From Streptomyces sp. Ag109_O5-1 (lineage in GTDB: Bacteria > Actinomycetota > Actinomycetes > Streptomycetales > Streptomycetaceae): 64,000 bases of DNA. Positions 24,975 through 35,035 of this stretch are shown here, piece after piece. The notes beneath the pieces were generated by a model, which was not told the DNA's origin, ran no database searches, and was given only the letters and a program-made list of their open reading frames with translations. A program made the translations under genes and the position numbers. The stretch is taken from assembly GCF_003814875.1 (NCBI RefSeq), contig NZ_RKQF01000003.1, positions 58,114 through 122,113 on the forward strand. The letters run 5' to 3'. Numbering within the stretch: position 1 is the first letter of the stretch; each line of letters starts with the position of its first letter.

Positions 24975-27062
24975 TCAGGTGGTGTTGAATTCCGCTACCG
25001 CCGCCGTGGCTCGCTGGTCTGCCTCTGCTTGCAGGGTCTCCCAGTCGGCGGCCACCTGGCGTGTTCCTGTAGCCAAGACCGCGGCGCGTACGGCGGTGCG
25101 GACATCGCCGGGACCCACCCGTAGCCCGGCTCCCCTAAGGCCCTGGATTTCCGACAGCGCCTGCGCGGCGGCCTGGTCGAGGTCGGGGGCTGCCCCGGCA
25201 GACGTGCTGGCAGCATCCCGGCACAGCACGATGACGTCGATGCGGTTGGGCTCCGCCGCTGCGGTCTTGGAGAGACTGGTCGCCACTTCGGCGATCACGG
25301 CGCGGGTGGTGGTAACGGTGAAGCCGGCGTCGGACAGCGACCGCATCAGAGCGCACCAGCCCGTGGTCTGCGACTGGTGGAAGCTGAACAGGAGGCAGCC
25401 GCCGGGCTTGAGGACGCGCCGGCACTCGCGCCAGACACGGGCTGCGGTGGCTTGGAATCCATCAGGGGAGGCGTTCTGCACTTCCTGGACGGCCCGGGTG
25501 CTGGGCATGTCCGGGTAGCCCTGGTAGGGGCGCATGGCGCTGAGCCACGCGTGGAAGAAGTCCGCAAGTTCCGAGTAGTGGACGTTATCGACGTAGGGGG
25601 GGTCGGTGACGATGAGGTCCACGCTGTTGTCGGGGAGATCCGTCTGTGAGGCGTCGCCGGTGGTGGTGTAGGCCGTTGCGGGATTCCGCACGAACTGCTG
25701 CCACGTCGTGCTCAGGGGGCGGGCGACGGGCAGCGAGGACTGGTCAACGGCGAGGACCCGGCCGGCCTCGGCCCTGAAGTCCAACGGGGTGCTCTTGTAC
25801 TGGGCCGCTTTGTGCAGCCGGGTGAGCACCCCGGAGAACCCGGCCGATCCCCCCTGGGCGCCCCAGGGGTCTCCCTCGACGCTGCACCGCTCCGGTCGCA
25901 GTACGTGGTTGTGGAAGACCGAGCGGACCGGGCCGGTGCCCTCCCCCTTGTAAGAGCAGAACAGGTTGTGGTGTTCGACGGTTCTGCCGAACGATGCGAT
26001 GAGCGCCTCGCGTTCCGCGGACGCCCCGGGGAGATCGCGCAGGGCCGCGCCGATCAGTCCCAGGCTGTAACGCTGGCGCTCGTTGAAGAACCGCTCCCAG
26101 GAGTCGTACCCCCAGCGCAGCGCCTGGATGGTGCTGACGCCTTCCTCCAGCGCGCCGAGCGGGCGTACGAGCTCATCGGGGGAGGTGTCGGCGAGGGACT
26201 TCGCTGCCTTGTCGTACAGGCAGAGGTCGAAGTCGTCGATCGCCCGGTACTCACGCTGGCCGTCGGCGCGCAGCACCAGCTTCGCGTACATGCGCCGCTC
26301 CGGGACGGCGCCGTTCAGCGCGGCAATGACAGGGGTGCGGTGACCGTGGCGGCACGTCATGAACCGTCCACGGGCGGCCCCTTGGAACGAGAAGGCCATG
26401 CCGCAGGCGGGACAGTGCCCCCTCTCGTCCTTGCTCAGGTCGGTGACGCAGACGCCCCGGCAGCCCGGGCATACGGCCTGGGCGCGCGGGTGCCTGCGCG
26501 GGTATGCGTGGCGGGCGAACACTCGGGTGGTGAAGAGCTCCACGTCCTCGCCGCACTCCGGGCAGTACGCGAGGGCGACCCAGAAGTAGTGCAGGACCGG
26601 CTCGTTGGAGGCGGTGCGGTGTAATTCCTGGACGGGACGGGCGCACTTCCTGACGACCTGCCCGAAGAGGTCCGCGAGCACCTCTAGATCCCATGGTTGC
26701 AGCGCCTGCCGCTGGGTGAGCGTCGCGACGGGGTTGATGTCGCGGCCGACAACAGCGGCCCCGAGTTTGGCCGCCTCGACGAGGGTGGTGCCCGATCCGG
26801 CGAAAGGATCATAGACGACGAGCCCTCGCAGCCTGGCCTCGGCGTCCGCTACAGAGTCGTCCGGCCCGGACACCGCAGCCAACAGTAAGTGGCGTGCGAC
26901 GCTGCCCAGGCGCCTCGCCCACCACTTGTGCACGTAGGTCGCGGGCCGGTGCACCTCCTTGCGCCACGACTCGTGCTCGGCGATCCGGCTCCACTCCACT
27001 GGCGCCGGCCCGGCCTCGAGAAGTGACACCGGGGGAAGGCCCGCCCCTGGCTTCTCGTTCAT
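24975..27062 (-). CDS. Zinc-ribbon DNA amino-methyltransferase of the DISARM-like locus
   Basis: A 695-residue protein. The N-terminal HRPATYVHKWWARRLGSVAR is followed by the SAM-binding motif DPFAGSGTTLVEAA (about 85-98). A middle region carries three CxxC zinc ribbons (CPECGED, CPGCRG, CPACGM). The catalytic motif DPPY (IVTDPPYVDNVHYSELADFF) marks an N6-adenine or N4-cytosine methylase rather than a C5-cytosine enzyme. Late motif LKPGGCLLFSFHQSQ fits the fold. It is divergent from drmE with ~120 bp between, so the two promoters face each other across a palindrome at 27140. In the locus it would mark self DNA. Known class 2 DISARM loci use a C5 methylase (DrmMII), so this is a departure. Confidence 0.85.
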   Translation of the reverse strand: MNEKPGAGLPPVSLLEAGPAPVEWSRIAEHESWRKEVHRPATYVHKWWARRLGSVARHLLLAAVSGPDDSVADAEARLRGLVVYDPFAGSGTTLVEAAKLGAAVVGRDINPVATLTQRQALQPWDLEVLADLFGQVVRKCARPVQELHRTASNEPVLHYFWVALAYCPECGEDVELFTTRVFARHAYPRRHPRAQAVCPGCRGVCVTDLSKDERGHCPACGMAFSFQGAARGRFMTCRHGHRTPVIAALNGAVPERRMYAKLVLRADGQREYRAIDDFDLCLYDKAAKSLADTSPDELVRPLGALEEGVSTIQALRWGYDSWERFFNERQRYSLGLIGAALRDLPGASAEREALIASFGRTVEHHNLFCSYKGEGTGPVRSVFHNHVLRPERCSVEGDPWGAQGGSAGFSGVLTRLHKAAQYKSTPLDFRAEAGRVLAVDQSSLPVARPLSTTWQQFVRNPATAYTTTGDASQTDLPDNSVDLIVTDPPYVDNVHYSELADFFHAWLSAMRPYQGYPDMPSTRAVQEVQNASPDGFQATAARVWRECRRVLKPGGCLLFSFHQSQTTGWCALMRSLSDAGFTVTTTRAVIAEVATSLSKTAAAEPNRIDVIVLCRDAASTSAGAAPDLDQAAAQALSEIQGLRGAGLRVGPGDVRTAVRAAVLATGTRQVAADWETLQAEADQRATAAVAEFNTT

Positions 27063-27139
27063 GTGTACGCCCCCGGTGGTCCGAACCCGGATCCACCGCC
27101 CTCGGATTGGGCAGGAGCAGGTGACGGCCTGTCAACGTG

Positions 27140-27152
27140 CGTTACTGTAACG
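27140..27152. promoter_or_regulatory. Palindromic operator between methylase and drmE
   Basis: CGTTAC-T-GTAACG is a perfect 6+6 palindrome centred in the 119-bp divergent gap, about 36 bp before the drmE ATG and 78 bp from the methylase ATG. It is well placed to repress or coordinate both transcripts. The regulator is unknown. Confidence 0.45.
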
Positions 27153-27181
27153 GCAGGTAGTGGGGGGATACCAGGTGGGTG

Positions 27182-29680
27182 ATGGCGCGCGTGACGTATC
27201 TGGACTGTCTCGTCCCTCCCGACGCAGACCCGGCCGACTTCTTCGAGCGCGTGCAGGCTCTTCGCATGACGGACCGCGGCCGCACCGTCGATCTCGGTCC
27301 ACTGGACCGCGCCACCCTGACCCTGCTGTCCCGCGCATTATCGAGCGACCAACACAGCGTGTACCTGGGACTCCCGCGCGGGCGGCACGACCTGGCCGTG
27401 CTGATCGGGATCTACCTCCAGCTCATACGGCGCGGTGCAGAGCTGACTGGCGGATCGCCCTGTCCGGTCCCTGACGGACCGGTGGTTGTCGTCGGATTGC
27501 GTACCAACGTCACCGTACGGCTGGCACAGCTCGCGATCGGCCGACAGAACCTCTCGCGAGCCCTGCGCATGCAGAGAATCCGCGGTGACGGACGGGTTGT
27601 TGACCTCCAAGGAAAGATCACCAGGGCTGTCGACTCGCCCTCGGGACTGTTCTACCTCAACACCGCACTCGGCAGGCCCTCGCTGGGGACCCGCGTCGGC
27701 ACCGTCGTCATCGACCGCACCAGCATGGCCAACGACCAGTCCTGGGAGCGCGCGTTGGCCTGGGCGAGCGAGCACGACGCCGCTCGCGTCGTAGGCGTCG
27801 GCGACCTGGGCACCCAGCCGGGCAGCAGCCGGGCCTGGACCCAATGGCCGTGGACTCCCGCGCTGCGCACCGACGTGCGGCACACCCTCGGACACCGCCC
27901 CGCATACGGCCCCCTGACCAGCAACGCCCTCCTCGCCCACCGCCCGGCAGCCGCACCAAGCGTGGCGGTATACCGCCACGAGCAGCTCGCCGAGCTGCAC
28001 CGGACCGTCGTGGCGGGTGTGGTTGCAGCACGGCGTATCCACACGTCTGAGCCCTGGCCGCAGCCGATCGCCGACGCCGTGCGCCTGCTCAACCTACTGT
28101 GGTGCAGCTGGGGTTCGATCGGAAAGCAAGACGCCTGGCAGGTGCTGATGGGGCGCGGCAGCGGCGCACGGGCGCTGGCCCGGTCGGTGTCCCGCGGGAC
28201 ATTGGAGGGCCGGGCCGGGCCGTGGGGGCTGTTCCGCGAAACCCAATGGCCCGACCTCCGGCGCAGCGTGTTGGACCTGTATGAACTGCTCTACGACGAC
28301 AACCCCCGCCGAGACCTGCTGCTTGCGCTGATCGCCTGGGCACGGGCCGACCGGGCAGGCGTCCCCGTTCTCGTCCGCACCCGCTCCCGCTCTGCCGCCG
28401 CCGCTGTCGCCGAGGAGTTGGCCGACACGCTCGGCGGTGACGCCGACTCCCTGCTGCTCGCTCCCCGGCCCGGGTCCGCCGCCAGCAGGGGAGCCGGAAC
28501 GCTGCATGTGATGCCCTATACGGAACGCCTGCCCTGGGATGCCTCGCCGAGGCTCGAGCTCCACCTCGGTGTCCCCGCGGCCTCACGCACCGGCGTGCTG
28601 TTCTCCGGTGCTGCCGATGAACACCTCGCCGTTGTAGAGCAGAGCGAGTACACCTGGCTGGAGCGTTCAGCCGACCGCGCGCTGCACGGCTGGCACGAGC
28701 AGATACGCCAGACCGCCGCGGTGCTGAGGCTGGGCGAGGTACCAGAGCCGGCGACGCCCCCGCTGCCCGTCGCGTACGGCCCCGTCGACCTCTCCAGACC
28801 GTCCACCGCACCAGAAGAGCCGCCCCAGCACGACAGCCGGCTCGCCCTCGACCTCTCGGCGCTCTTCGAGGACTACGACGCCCCGGCCAGGGCCATCGGC
28901 ACCCCGGCGGACCCCGGCCGCGGTGCCACAGCGGTGGCGGCCGCGGACGACCCAGTGTCGGCCACGGCCGTGCTCACCGAACCCGAAGGGGCAGTGCTCT
29001 GGCTGCGCAGCGACGAGCAGGTCGACGTCCTCATCGGCCAGCGCTACGCCAGGGTGCCCGTGACCGCACTCACCCCCGGCAGCCGGCTCCTGCGCGCACG
29101 CGGCGACGGGCAGTCCAGACTCCACGACCGGCTCGTCATGGTGATGCACGACAGCGCCGAAGTGACCGCTATGGACACGATGATCGGCTTCTTCCGCCAG
29201 GCCATCACCACCGTGCACGAGCAACGAGGGTCGTGGCCAAACGTGCTCACCGCCCTGAAGAACCTCGGGAGCGAGGTCTCGTCATGGCAGGCGGTGAGCA
29301 AATGGGCCGACGGCAGCGTCATCGCGCCGGAAGACCCGCAAGACATCCACCGGGTTGCCCTGCTGGCTCGGGACACCCGCCTGACCGCAGGAGGCACCTG
29401 GCAGCGCCTGGCCCGCATGGCGGAGGAACTACGCCGCTTACACCGGGCGCTGGGCCACACCGCGGCGGCGGCGATGACCGAGGCCGCACGGGGCACGGAA
29501 GGTCCCGCGCTGCGCCAGCTGAAGACACTGTGCTCCGGGATCGACGTCTCGGAGGTCCTTGAGGAGTTCGACCTGGTCGTCGTCCGCAGGGTCGGCGGCC
29601 AGAAGAGCGTGTCCACAACCGTCCTGGGCCGCGTGCCAGGCCCCCGCAGCGCAAGCAGCTCACCACAGGAGGCGCCGTGA
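27182..29680 (+). CDS. drmE: DrmE-like protein of a DISARM system
   Basis: A protein of 832 residues (833 if the GTG at 27179 is used) beginning MARVTYLDCLVPPDADPADF. It has no canonical nuclease or helicase motif set that I can see. The N-terminal half has an alpha/beta look (SVYLGLPRGRHDLAVLIGIY, GPVVVVGLRTNVTVRLAQLA) and GTVVIDRTSMAND could be a degenerate Walker B. The C-terminal ~200 residues are helical (TMIGFFRQAITTVHEQRGSW). Identification rests on size and on its place immediately before drmA-drmB-drmC, the gene order of class 2 DISARM, where DrmE is of unknown function. Its stop overlaps the drmA start by 4 bp, so the genes are translationally coupled. Confidence 0.6.
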   Translation: MARVTYLDCLVPPDADPADFFERVQALRMTDRGRTVDLGPLDRATLTLLSRALSSDQHSVYLGLPRGRHDLAVLIGIYLQLIRRGAELTGGSPCPVPDGPVVVVGLRTNVTVRLAQLAIGRQNLSRALRMQRIRGDGRVVDLQGKITRAVDSPSGLFYLNTALGRPSLGTRVGTVVIDRTSMANDQSWERALAWASEHDAARVVGVGDLGTQPGSSRAWTQWPWTPALRTDVRHTLGHRPAYGPLTSNALLAHRPAAAPSVAVYRHEQLAELHRTVVAGVVAARRIHTSEPWPQPIADAVRLLNLLWCSWGSIGKQDAWQVLMGRGSGARALARSVSRGTLEGRAGPWGLFRETQWPDLRRSVLDLYELLYDDNPRRDLLLALIAWARADRAGVPVLVRTRSRSAAAAVAEELADTLGGDADSLLLAPRPGSAASRGAGTLHVMPYTERLPWDASPRLELHLGVPAASRTGVLFSGAADEHLAVVEQSEYTWLERSADRALHGWHEQIRQTAAVLRLGEVPEPATPPLPVAYGPVDLSRPSTAPEEPPQHDSRLALDLSALFEDYDAPARAIGTPADPGRGATAVAAADDPVSATAVLTEPEGAVLWLRSDEQVDVLIGQRYARVPVTALTPGSRLLRARGDGQSRLHDRLVMVMHDSAEVTAMDTMIGFFRQAITTVHEQRGSWPNVLTALKNLGSEVSSWQAVSKWADGSVIAPEDPQDIHRVALLARDTRLTAGGTWQRLARMAEELRRLHRALGHTAAAAMTEAARGTEGPALRQLKTLCSGIDVSEVLEEFDLVVVRRVGGQKSVSTTVLGRVPGPRSASSSPQEAP

Positions 29681-32600
29681 ACGATGCCCGCAACAACCCG
29701 CTGGCGCCGCACCCCGATAGCGCTGCGGACAACCAGCGGGAGACGGTGCTGATCGACCACCTGACGCAGGTCCTCGCCGACAGGCTCGCCGACCGCAGCG
29801 GAGCGCCGCACAAACCCCCGTGGACACCACGCGACCACGTCGTCGTCGGCGTGCTGCCCGCCGTCGTGGTACCGCCGCAGCAACCCCCGGCACCAGACGA
29901 GGCGACGGCCGACCCGGGCCGCCGGCCCGTCGAATCCCTGCGCGGCACGCAGGCGCCCCCGGTCCTGGCACTCGACTTCCGGGTGCGCACCGCCCCCGGC
30001 CGCAGGACCGCACAGCTCGCCGTCCACTGCCGATTCGCCCTGTACCTGGAGGACATCGCCAGCTACGCCGAGCACATGGAGTACCTGCGCGGCGACGAAG
30101 ACCCCTCCGGCGCACAGGCCCGGCCGGGAGAGCTGCTGGGCGTCTGGCGCCGCCGCGACGTCCACGTGCCCGACCTGGTCATCGAAGTGCCGCTCGGGGA
30201 AGGCGACCTCGATCCGCACGCGCTCAGCGAGGCCCAGCAGGTGCTGGACCGGGCGGTCCGCCGCGCGGTGGACGCACACTTCGCCCGCCCCGAGGCCCGT
30301 CGCCCGCTCACCGCGGGGCCGCAGAGCCGCCAGGGGCGGCGCAGGCGCAATGTGCTCCCCGCGGAGGCCATGGCCGACGAGGAGGCATTCCACCACCACG
30401 TCGCGGCACTACTGGACCGCGACGCGGCCCCCTGCGCACCCCAGCTGGTGCTGTCCGCGCACGCCCAGGCCCTGGACGGCGGCGACCACCTCATACGTGT
30501 CTCCCTGCACAACCAAAGCGACACGGCGCAGAGCGACTGGCAGGACCTCTCCGTTTACGACTGCCGCTTCGCGGTCCTGCCCGGAGACGGCATCAGCATC
30601 GTGCCCCAGCGCTTCCACCTCGCCCCCCGCGACTACCGCCTGGAGGAGCTGGCGGAGGTGATCGGTCGCGGCACCGGCTGCGCAGCCGTTCCCCACGGCA
30701 GCGGCCTGCGGACCGAGACCCTGCCCATCCATGTCCAACGCACCGTCGTGCCCCGCCAAGCCGGGGTGCGACACCCGAGGTGGCGTGAGCTGGCCGACGA
30801 CCCGACCCCGATCCTGGACTCCGTCGAGGTCGCGATGGCCCGCTACGCTCGGGAGTTCGCCGCCGCCTGCCGTGACGCCCAGCAGCTGCCGCACCACAAG
30901 GCCATCGAAGCCGACCGCGCCCAGTTCGACGACGAGGCCAGGCGGTTCGGCCTCGGCCGCGAGTGCCTGGACCTGGACCCGGACCTCAAGCATGCCTTCC
31001 GGCTCGCCAACGAGGTCTTCGCCCGCGTCAACGACGGCCGCCCGTACGACAGTTGGCGGCTCTTCCAACTGGTCTACATCGTCTCCCACCTGCCGGCCCT
31101 CGCCGTGCGCGAGCACCCGCAGCGGACGGACCTGCGCGCTGAACTCGACCACACCGACGTGCTGTGGTTCCCCGCGGGCGGGGGGAAGACCGAGGCGTAC
31201 CTGGGACTGATCCTCACAGCCCTGTTCTACGACCGGCTGCGAGGCAAGCACGCAGGGGTCACCGCCTGGCTGCGCTTCCCGCTGCGCATGCTCAGCGTGC
31301 AGCAACTCGACCGCACCCTGCGCATGCTGATCGCCGCCGAGGAGCTCCGCGTCGAATGCCGGATCGGATCCCCCCACGACGACCCGTTCGCGCTCGGCTA
31401 CCTCGCCGGCGGCACGGGCAGCCCCAACGATCTCCACTGGGATGGGGGCTGGTGGCGCGGCTGGGAGACCGAGGCCGCCGCCACCCGGGCGGGGACCTTC
31501 GCCGAAGACCACCTGCGCGACCGGCTCGTGATCACCTGCCCCTACTGCGAGCGCGACAGCGTACGGCTGCGCCTGGACATCGATGCGGTCCGCCTGCATC
31601 ACGAGTGCGCCGCCTGCCAGCGGATCCTGCCTCTGCACGTGAGCGACGTCGAGGTCTACCGCACCCTGCCGGCGATCGTCATCTCCACCGTCGACAAGCT
31701 CACCGGGCACAGCTGGTTCCCCGAGTTCACCGCGTTCCAGCACGGACCGAAGCACCGCTGCGCCGAGCACGGCTACTTCTCCTTCCCGCGTTTCGGAGTC
31801 TGCTCGGCCGGGCCGGACCACTGCACCGCGCCGAAGGGCGGCTACCCGGCGGCCCGCCCGATCAAGGACCCGGTACCGGCACTGACGGTGCAGGACGAGA
31901 TGCACCTCCTCAAGGAGGAGCTCGGCGCGTTCAACGCGCACTACGAAGGCATGATCGCCGAACTCCAGTCAGGAGCAGGCAGCGGCCTGCCCAGCAAGAT
32001 ACTGGGCGCCTCCGCCACCATCGAGCAGTACCAGGACCAGCTCCGCCAGCTCTACGGCCGCCGCCCCCGCGCCTTCCCCGCACCGGGATGGACACTCGGC
32101 GAGAGCTTTTACACCACCACCCGGCCCGACTTCCGGCGCGTTCACATCGGAGTGCTCCCGCACAAGCGCCGCAAAGCCGACGTCGCCGCGATCGTCCAGG
32201 GCGAGCTCCTCACCGAGATCGCCCGGCTCCAGGAGGAGCCCAAGGCCCTGCGCGAGCGCCTCGCTCTGCACGGGCTGCCTGACTCGGACCTCCCACGGCT
32301 CCTCTTCCCCTACGAGGTCTCCTTGGCCTATGTGAACAGCAAGCAGCACGGCACCCAGCTCGACGAGGAGCTAGGCCAGCTCTCCGACGACCTGCAGCAC
32401 GCCGGACTCGACCGCGTCGAGCACGCGGTGCTCACCGGCGAAGTCCCGGTCCCCGACCTGGCCGCGGCCATCGCCCGGGTCCAACGCGAGCACCTGGACA
32501 CCCCGCGAGGAGAGCGGCTGCGCGCCCTGGTCGGCACCAGCGTGCTCAGCCACGGGGTGGACCTCGAGCGCCTCAACCTCCTGGTCCTGGCCGGCATGCC

Positions 32601-33237
32601 GCCGACCGCCGCCGACTACATCCAGGTCACCGCCCGGGCCGGGCGAACCCACGCAGGCCTCGTCGTCACCGTCTACGACCCCATCTCGCGCCGCGAACGC
32701 TCCATGTTCTCCAACTTCCTGAGCTACCACCGCCTGCTCGACCGCATGGTCACCCCCGTGCCCGTCAACAAGTACGCCTACTTCGCAGCCCGACGCACCC
32801 TGCCTGGCATCGTGCTGGCGCTGCTTCACGACGCCGCCCGCGACCCCGCGCTGAAGCCACCACCGGAAGGAGCCGACTACTCCAAAGACTTCAAGCGCTG
32901 GTGGAGCGCCCAACGACCACTTCTCGACCCCTGGCTGGAACGACGCATCCCAGCCTGCTACCGCGAGCGCGTGGAGGGCGTCAACGGGCGCGGACTGGAG
33001 AACGACCTCGTTGAGCGGATCATGGAGACCTGGCGGCAGGAGGAACGGCCCAACCTCAACAAGGGCGCAGAGGAAAGGCGCACCGCCTACCTGTTCCTCC
33101 AGCAGCCGCTCACCAGCTTCCGCGACATCGACAAGAGCACTTCGTTCCAGTCACTGACCAGCAGCCAGGACGCCTTCAAAGCGCTCGCCACCAACACCGC
33201 CGACAGTAAGGGGGGCGAGGATGAACCGCAGCCGTAG
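29677..33237 (+). CDS. drmA: DISARM helicase DrmA
   Basis: A 1186-residue superfamily 2 helicase. Walker A FPAGGGKTEAYLG lies at about residues 499-510, a CPYC/CAAC zinc finger at about 622-650, motif II QDEMHLL at about 738, motif III SATIEQY near 779, and helicase C motifs TSVLSHGVDLERLNLLVLAG and QVTARAGRTHAGLVVTVYD near 950-1000. DrmA, with DrmB, forms the core complex that recognises unmethylated or displaced-strand phage DNA in DISARM. The GTG start lies in AGGAGGCGCCGTG and overlaps the drmE stop. Its 3' end overlaps drmB by 17 bp. Confidence 0.85.
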   Translation: MNDARNNPLAPHPDSAADNQRETVLIDHLTQVLADRLADRSGAPHKPPWTPRDHVVVGVLPAVVVPPQQPPAPDEATADPGRRPVESLRGTQAPPVLALDFRVRTAPGRRTAQLAVHCRFALYLEDIASYAEHMEYLRGDEDPSGAQARPGELLGVWRRRDVHVPDLVIEVPLGEGDLDPHALSEAQQVLDRAVRRAVDAHFARPEARRPLTAGPQSRQGRRRRNVLPAEAMADEEAFHHHVAALLDRDAAPCAPQLVLSAHAQALDGGDHLIRVSLHNQSDTAQSDWQDLSVYDCRFAVLPGDGISIVPQRFHLAPRDYRLEELAEVIGRGTGCAAVPHGSGLRTETLPIHVQRTVVPRQAGVRHPRWRELADDPTPILDSVEVAMARYAREFAAACRDAQQLPHHKAIEADRAQFDDEARRFGLGRECLDLDPDLKHAFRLANEVFARVNDGRPYDSWRLFQLVYIVSHLPALAVREHPQRTDLRAELDHTDVLWFPAGGGKTEAYLGLILTALFYDRLRGKHAGVTAWLRFPLRMLSVQQLDRTLRMLIAAEELRVECRIGSPHDDPFALGYLAGGTGSPNDLHWDGGWWRGWETEAAATRAGTFAEDHLRDRLVITCPYCERDSVRLRLDIDAVRLHHECAACQRILPLHVSDVEVYRTLPAIVISTVDKLTGHSWFPEFTAFQHGPKHRCAEHGYFSFPRFGVCSAGPDHCTAPKGGYPAARPIKDPVPALTVQDEMHLLKEELGAFNAHYEGMIAELQSGAGSGLPSKILGASATIEQYQDQLRQLYGRRPRAFPAPGWTLGESFYTTTRPDFRRVHIGVLPHKRRKADVAAIVQGELLTEIARLQEEPKALRERLALHGLPDSDLPRLLFPYEVSLAYVNSKQHGTQLDEELGQLSDDLQHAGLDRVEHAVLTGEVPVPDLAAAIARVQREHLDTPRGERLRALVGTSVLSHGVDLERLNLLVLAGMPPTAADYIQVTARAGRTHAGLVVTVYDPISRRERSMFSNFLSYHRLLDRMVTPVPVNKYAYFAARRTLPGIVLALLHDAARDPALKPPPEGADYSKDFKRWWSAQRPLLDPWLERRIPACYRERVEGVNGRGLENDLVERIMETWRQEERPNLNKGAEERRTAYLFLQQPLTSFRDIDKSTSFQSLTSSQDAFKALATNTADSKGGEDEPQP

Positions 33238-35035
33238 CCAGGCCATGACCGCCTTCCTGCCCGGTGCCGTCTTCCGCCACGAACAGCGGCTGCGAGGCAG
33301 AGTCCAGGCAGTCGACGGGGACGTGGTTAAAAAGCTCAACGAGGACGTCATCTACGACGAGATCTCCCGCTACCTGGAGCGCTGGAGCGAAGACGCCAGA
33401 GCCGCTCTGCCCGTGCCGCAGGGCAGACTGCGGCAGAACTTCGTCCTGGTCAGCCCCGACCTCGTCCGCTTCGAGGTGTTCCCGCTCGTCCTCGAATGCG
33501 TCCGCCGCTCCTGCCGCCGGGTGCGCACCTACGTGAAGCCCCAGCAACTCGCGGCCGACCCCCGGTGCCGCACCTGCGGCGCACCGCTGCGGCAACTCCC
33601 GTACTTCAACGCGCACAACTGCGGACGCGTCCGCCCCATGTACGTGCCCAAGTGTCGTGTTCCCGCGCACGGCTACGACCACATCGTGTTTGAGAACACG
33701 GGAAGTTTCGTCACCGCCCTCTGGCGCTGCGTCGGCCCAGGCTGCGGCGGCGTGAAGCTCCAGGGGACCTCGCAGTCCCCCTGCGGCTGCGAATGGAAGG
33801 ATCCAGCCGGCCGCGCCATGATGCGGGCAAGGACGTTCAACGACACCCGCGCCTACCAGGTCCACGCCCTCCAGCTCGTCAACATCGACAACTCCGAGTT
33901 CCGGCAGTACCAGCGCCACCCCCAGCGCGGCCGGATCGCGGCCGCCCACTACCTGAACCTGATCGACTCCCTGGCCCAGGGCCTTGGCGACGCCTCCCAG
34001 AGCGTCACGGTGCCGCGCCTGTCCCCACAGGAATGGCAGCAGAGGGAACAGCAACTGCGCCAGATCCACATGGGGGAGGAGGCGATCGAGCAGTTCCGCA
34101 GAATGATGGGCCCCGAGGAGAGCGGCCTGGCTGCTCTGCCCAGTACGGACGCCGACAACGCGCGGTGGGAACTGCTCGGCGCGGACCGCCCCTTCGTGGA
34201 ACGCGCAGCCGTCTTCGACCCCGCCCAGATCCAGCGCATCACCCTCGACGACCAGTGTGCACGCTTCGCCGAGCTCCAGGACCGCCTCGCCCAGCAGACC
34301 ACGGAACGCGCCCGCGAGCAGGCCCGCACCCTGGGGATCGCAGAGATCGCCGTCACCTGGGAGTTCCCCGTAGCCCGAGTCGCCTTCGGCTACACCAGAG
34401 AAGAGCACGAGCCCGAGCGGGGCGTCCTGACCGGCTTCCACAACAAGTACCACCACGACGGAAAGTACCCGGTCTACGTCGCAGCATCGGACACCGAAGC
34501 CCTCCTGGTCACCTTCTCCGCACGTTCCGTCCTGTCGTTCCTGAACGCCAAAGGACTCACCGCCGGGACGGCCGAAGACGAATCGGCGGCCCGCCGGCGG
34601 CTGCTGCAACTGTTCACACACCAGGACGACCCGGAAGCCGCCCGCGCGGCAGCAACCGTGCACACGGTCATCCACACCCTCGGCCACCTCCTGCTTCGGT
34701 CCCTGGACGACGGCCAAGTAGGACTGGCCGAGAACACGCTCGCCGAATGGGTCGTCACGAAGGCACTCACCGTAGCCATCTACGCCGACAACGTCCGCGA
34801 GTTCACCCTCGGATCACTGTGGACCCTGCTCAGCAACCGCGTGCTCAGCTGGCTGGAGAGCACCGCCGACTCGGTGCTCAGCTGCGAGAACGACCCGCTG
34901 TGCCATCAGTCCTCGCCACGCTGCTGCGAACGCTGCGTCTACCTCACGTTCGGCTGCCAGCTGTTCAACGACGACCTCGACCGGGGCCTCGCCGCTGAAT
35001 TCCTCCGCCACACCGCCGCCTCGAGCCACACATGA
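33221..35035 (+). CDS. drmB: DISARM DUF1998 protein DrmB
   Basis: A 604-residue partner of DrmA with a DUF1998-type architecture. It has a zinc motif CRTCGAP near residue 117, further Cys pairs (CVGPGCGG, CGCEW) near 170-190, and a conserved C-terminal helical region HTVIHTLGHLLLRSLDD. That is followed by the terminal cysteine cluster CENDPLCHQSSPRCCERCVY near 555-575. In characterised systems DrmB binds DrmA and both are needed for defence. It starts inside the drmA 3' end (17-bp overlap), and its stop overlaps drmC by 4 bp, so the operon is tightly packed. Confidence 0.82.
   Translation: MNRSRSQAMTAFLPGAVFRHEQRLRGRVQAVDGDVVKKLNEDVIYDEISRYLERWSEDARAALPVPQGRLRQNFVLVSPDLVRFEVFPLVLECVRRSCRRVRTYVKPQQLAADPRCRTCGAPLRQLPYFNAHNCGRVRPMYVPKCRVPAHGYDHIVFENTGSFVTALWRCVGPGCGGVKLQGTSQSPCGCEWKDPAGRAMMRARTFNDTRAYQVHALQLVNIDNSEFRQYQRHPQRGRIAAAHYLNLIDSLAQGLGDASQSVTVPRLSPQEWQQREQQLRQIHMGEEAIEQFRRMMGPEESGLAALPSTDADNARWELLGADRPFVERAAVFDPAQIQRITLDDQCARFAELQDRLAQQTTERAREQARTLGIAEIAVTWEFPVARVAFGYTREEHEPERGVLTGFHNKYHHDGKYPVYVAASDTEALLVTFSARSVLSFLNAKGLTAGTAEDESAARRRLLQLFTHQDDPEAARAAATVHTVIHTLGHLLLRSLDDGQVGLAENTLAEWVVTKALTVAIYADNVREFTLGSLWTLLSNRVLSWLESTADSVLSCENDPLCHQSSPRCCERCVYLTFGCQLFNDDLDRGLAAEFLRHTAASSHT

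Noticed and set aside
24975..27062. Calling the methylase DrmMII (cytosine C5)
   Set aside because: It has DPPY and FAGSGTT motifs and no Pro-Cys catalytic motif of C5 methylases.
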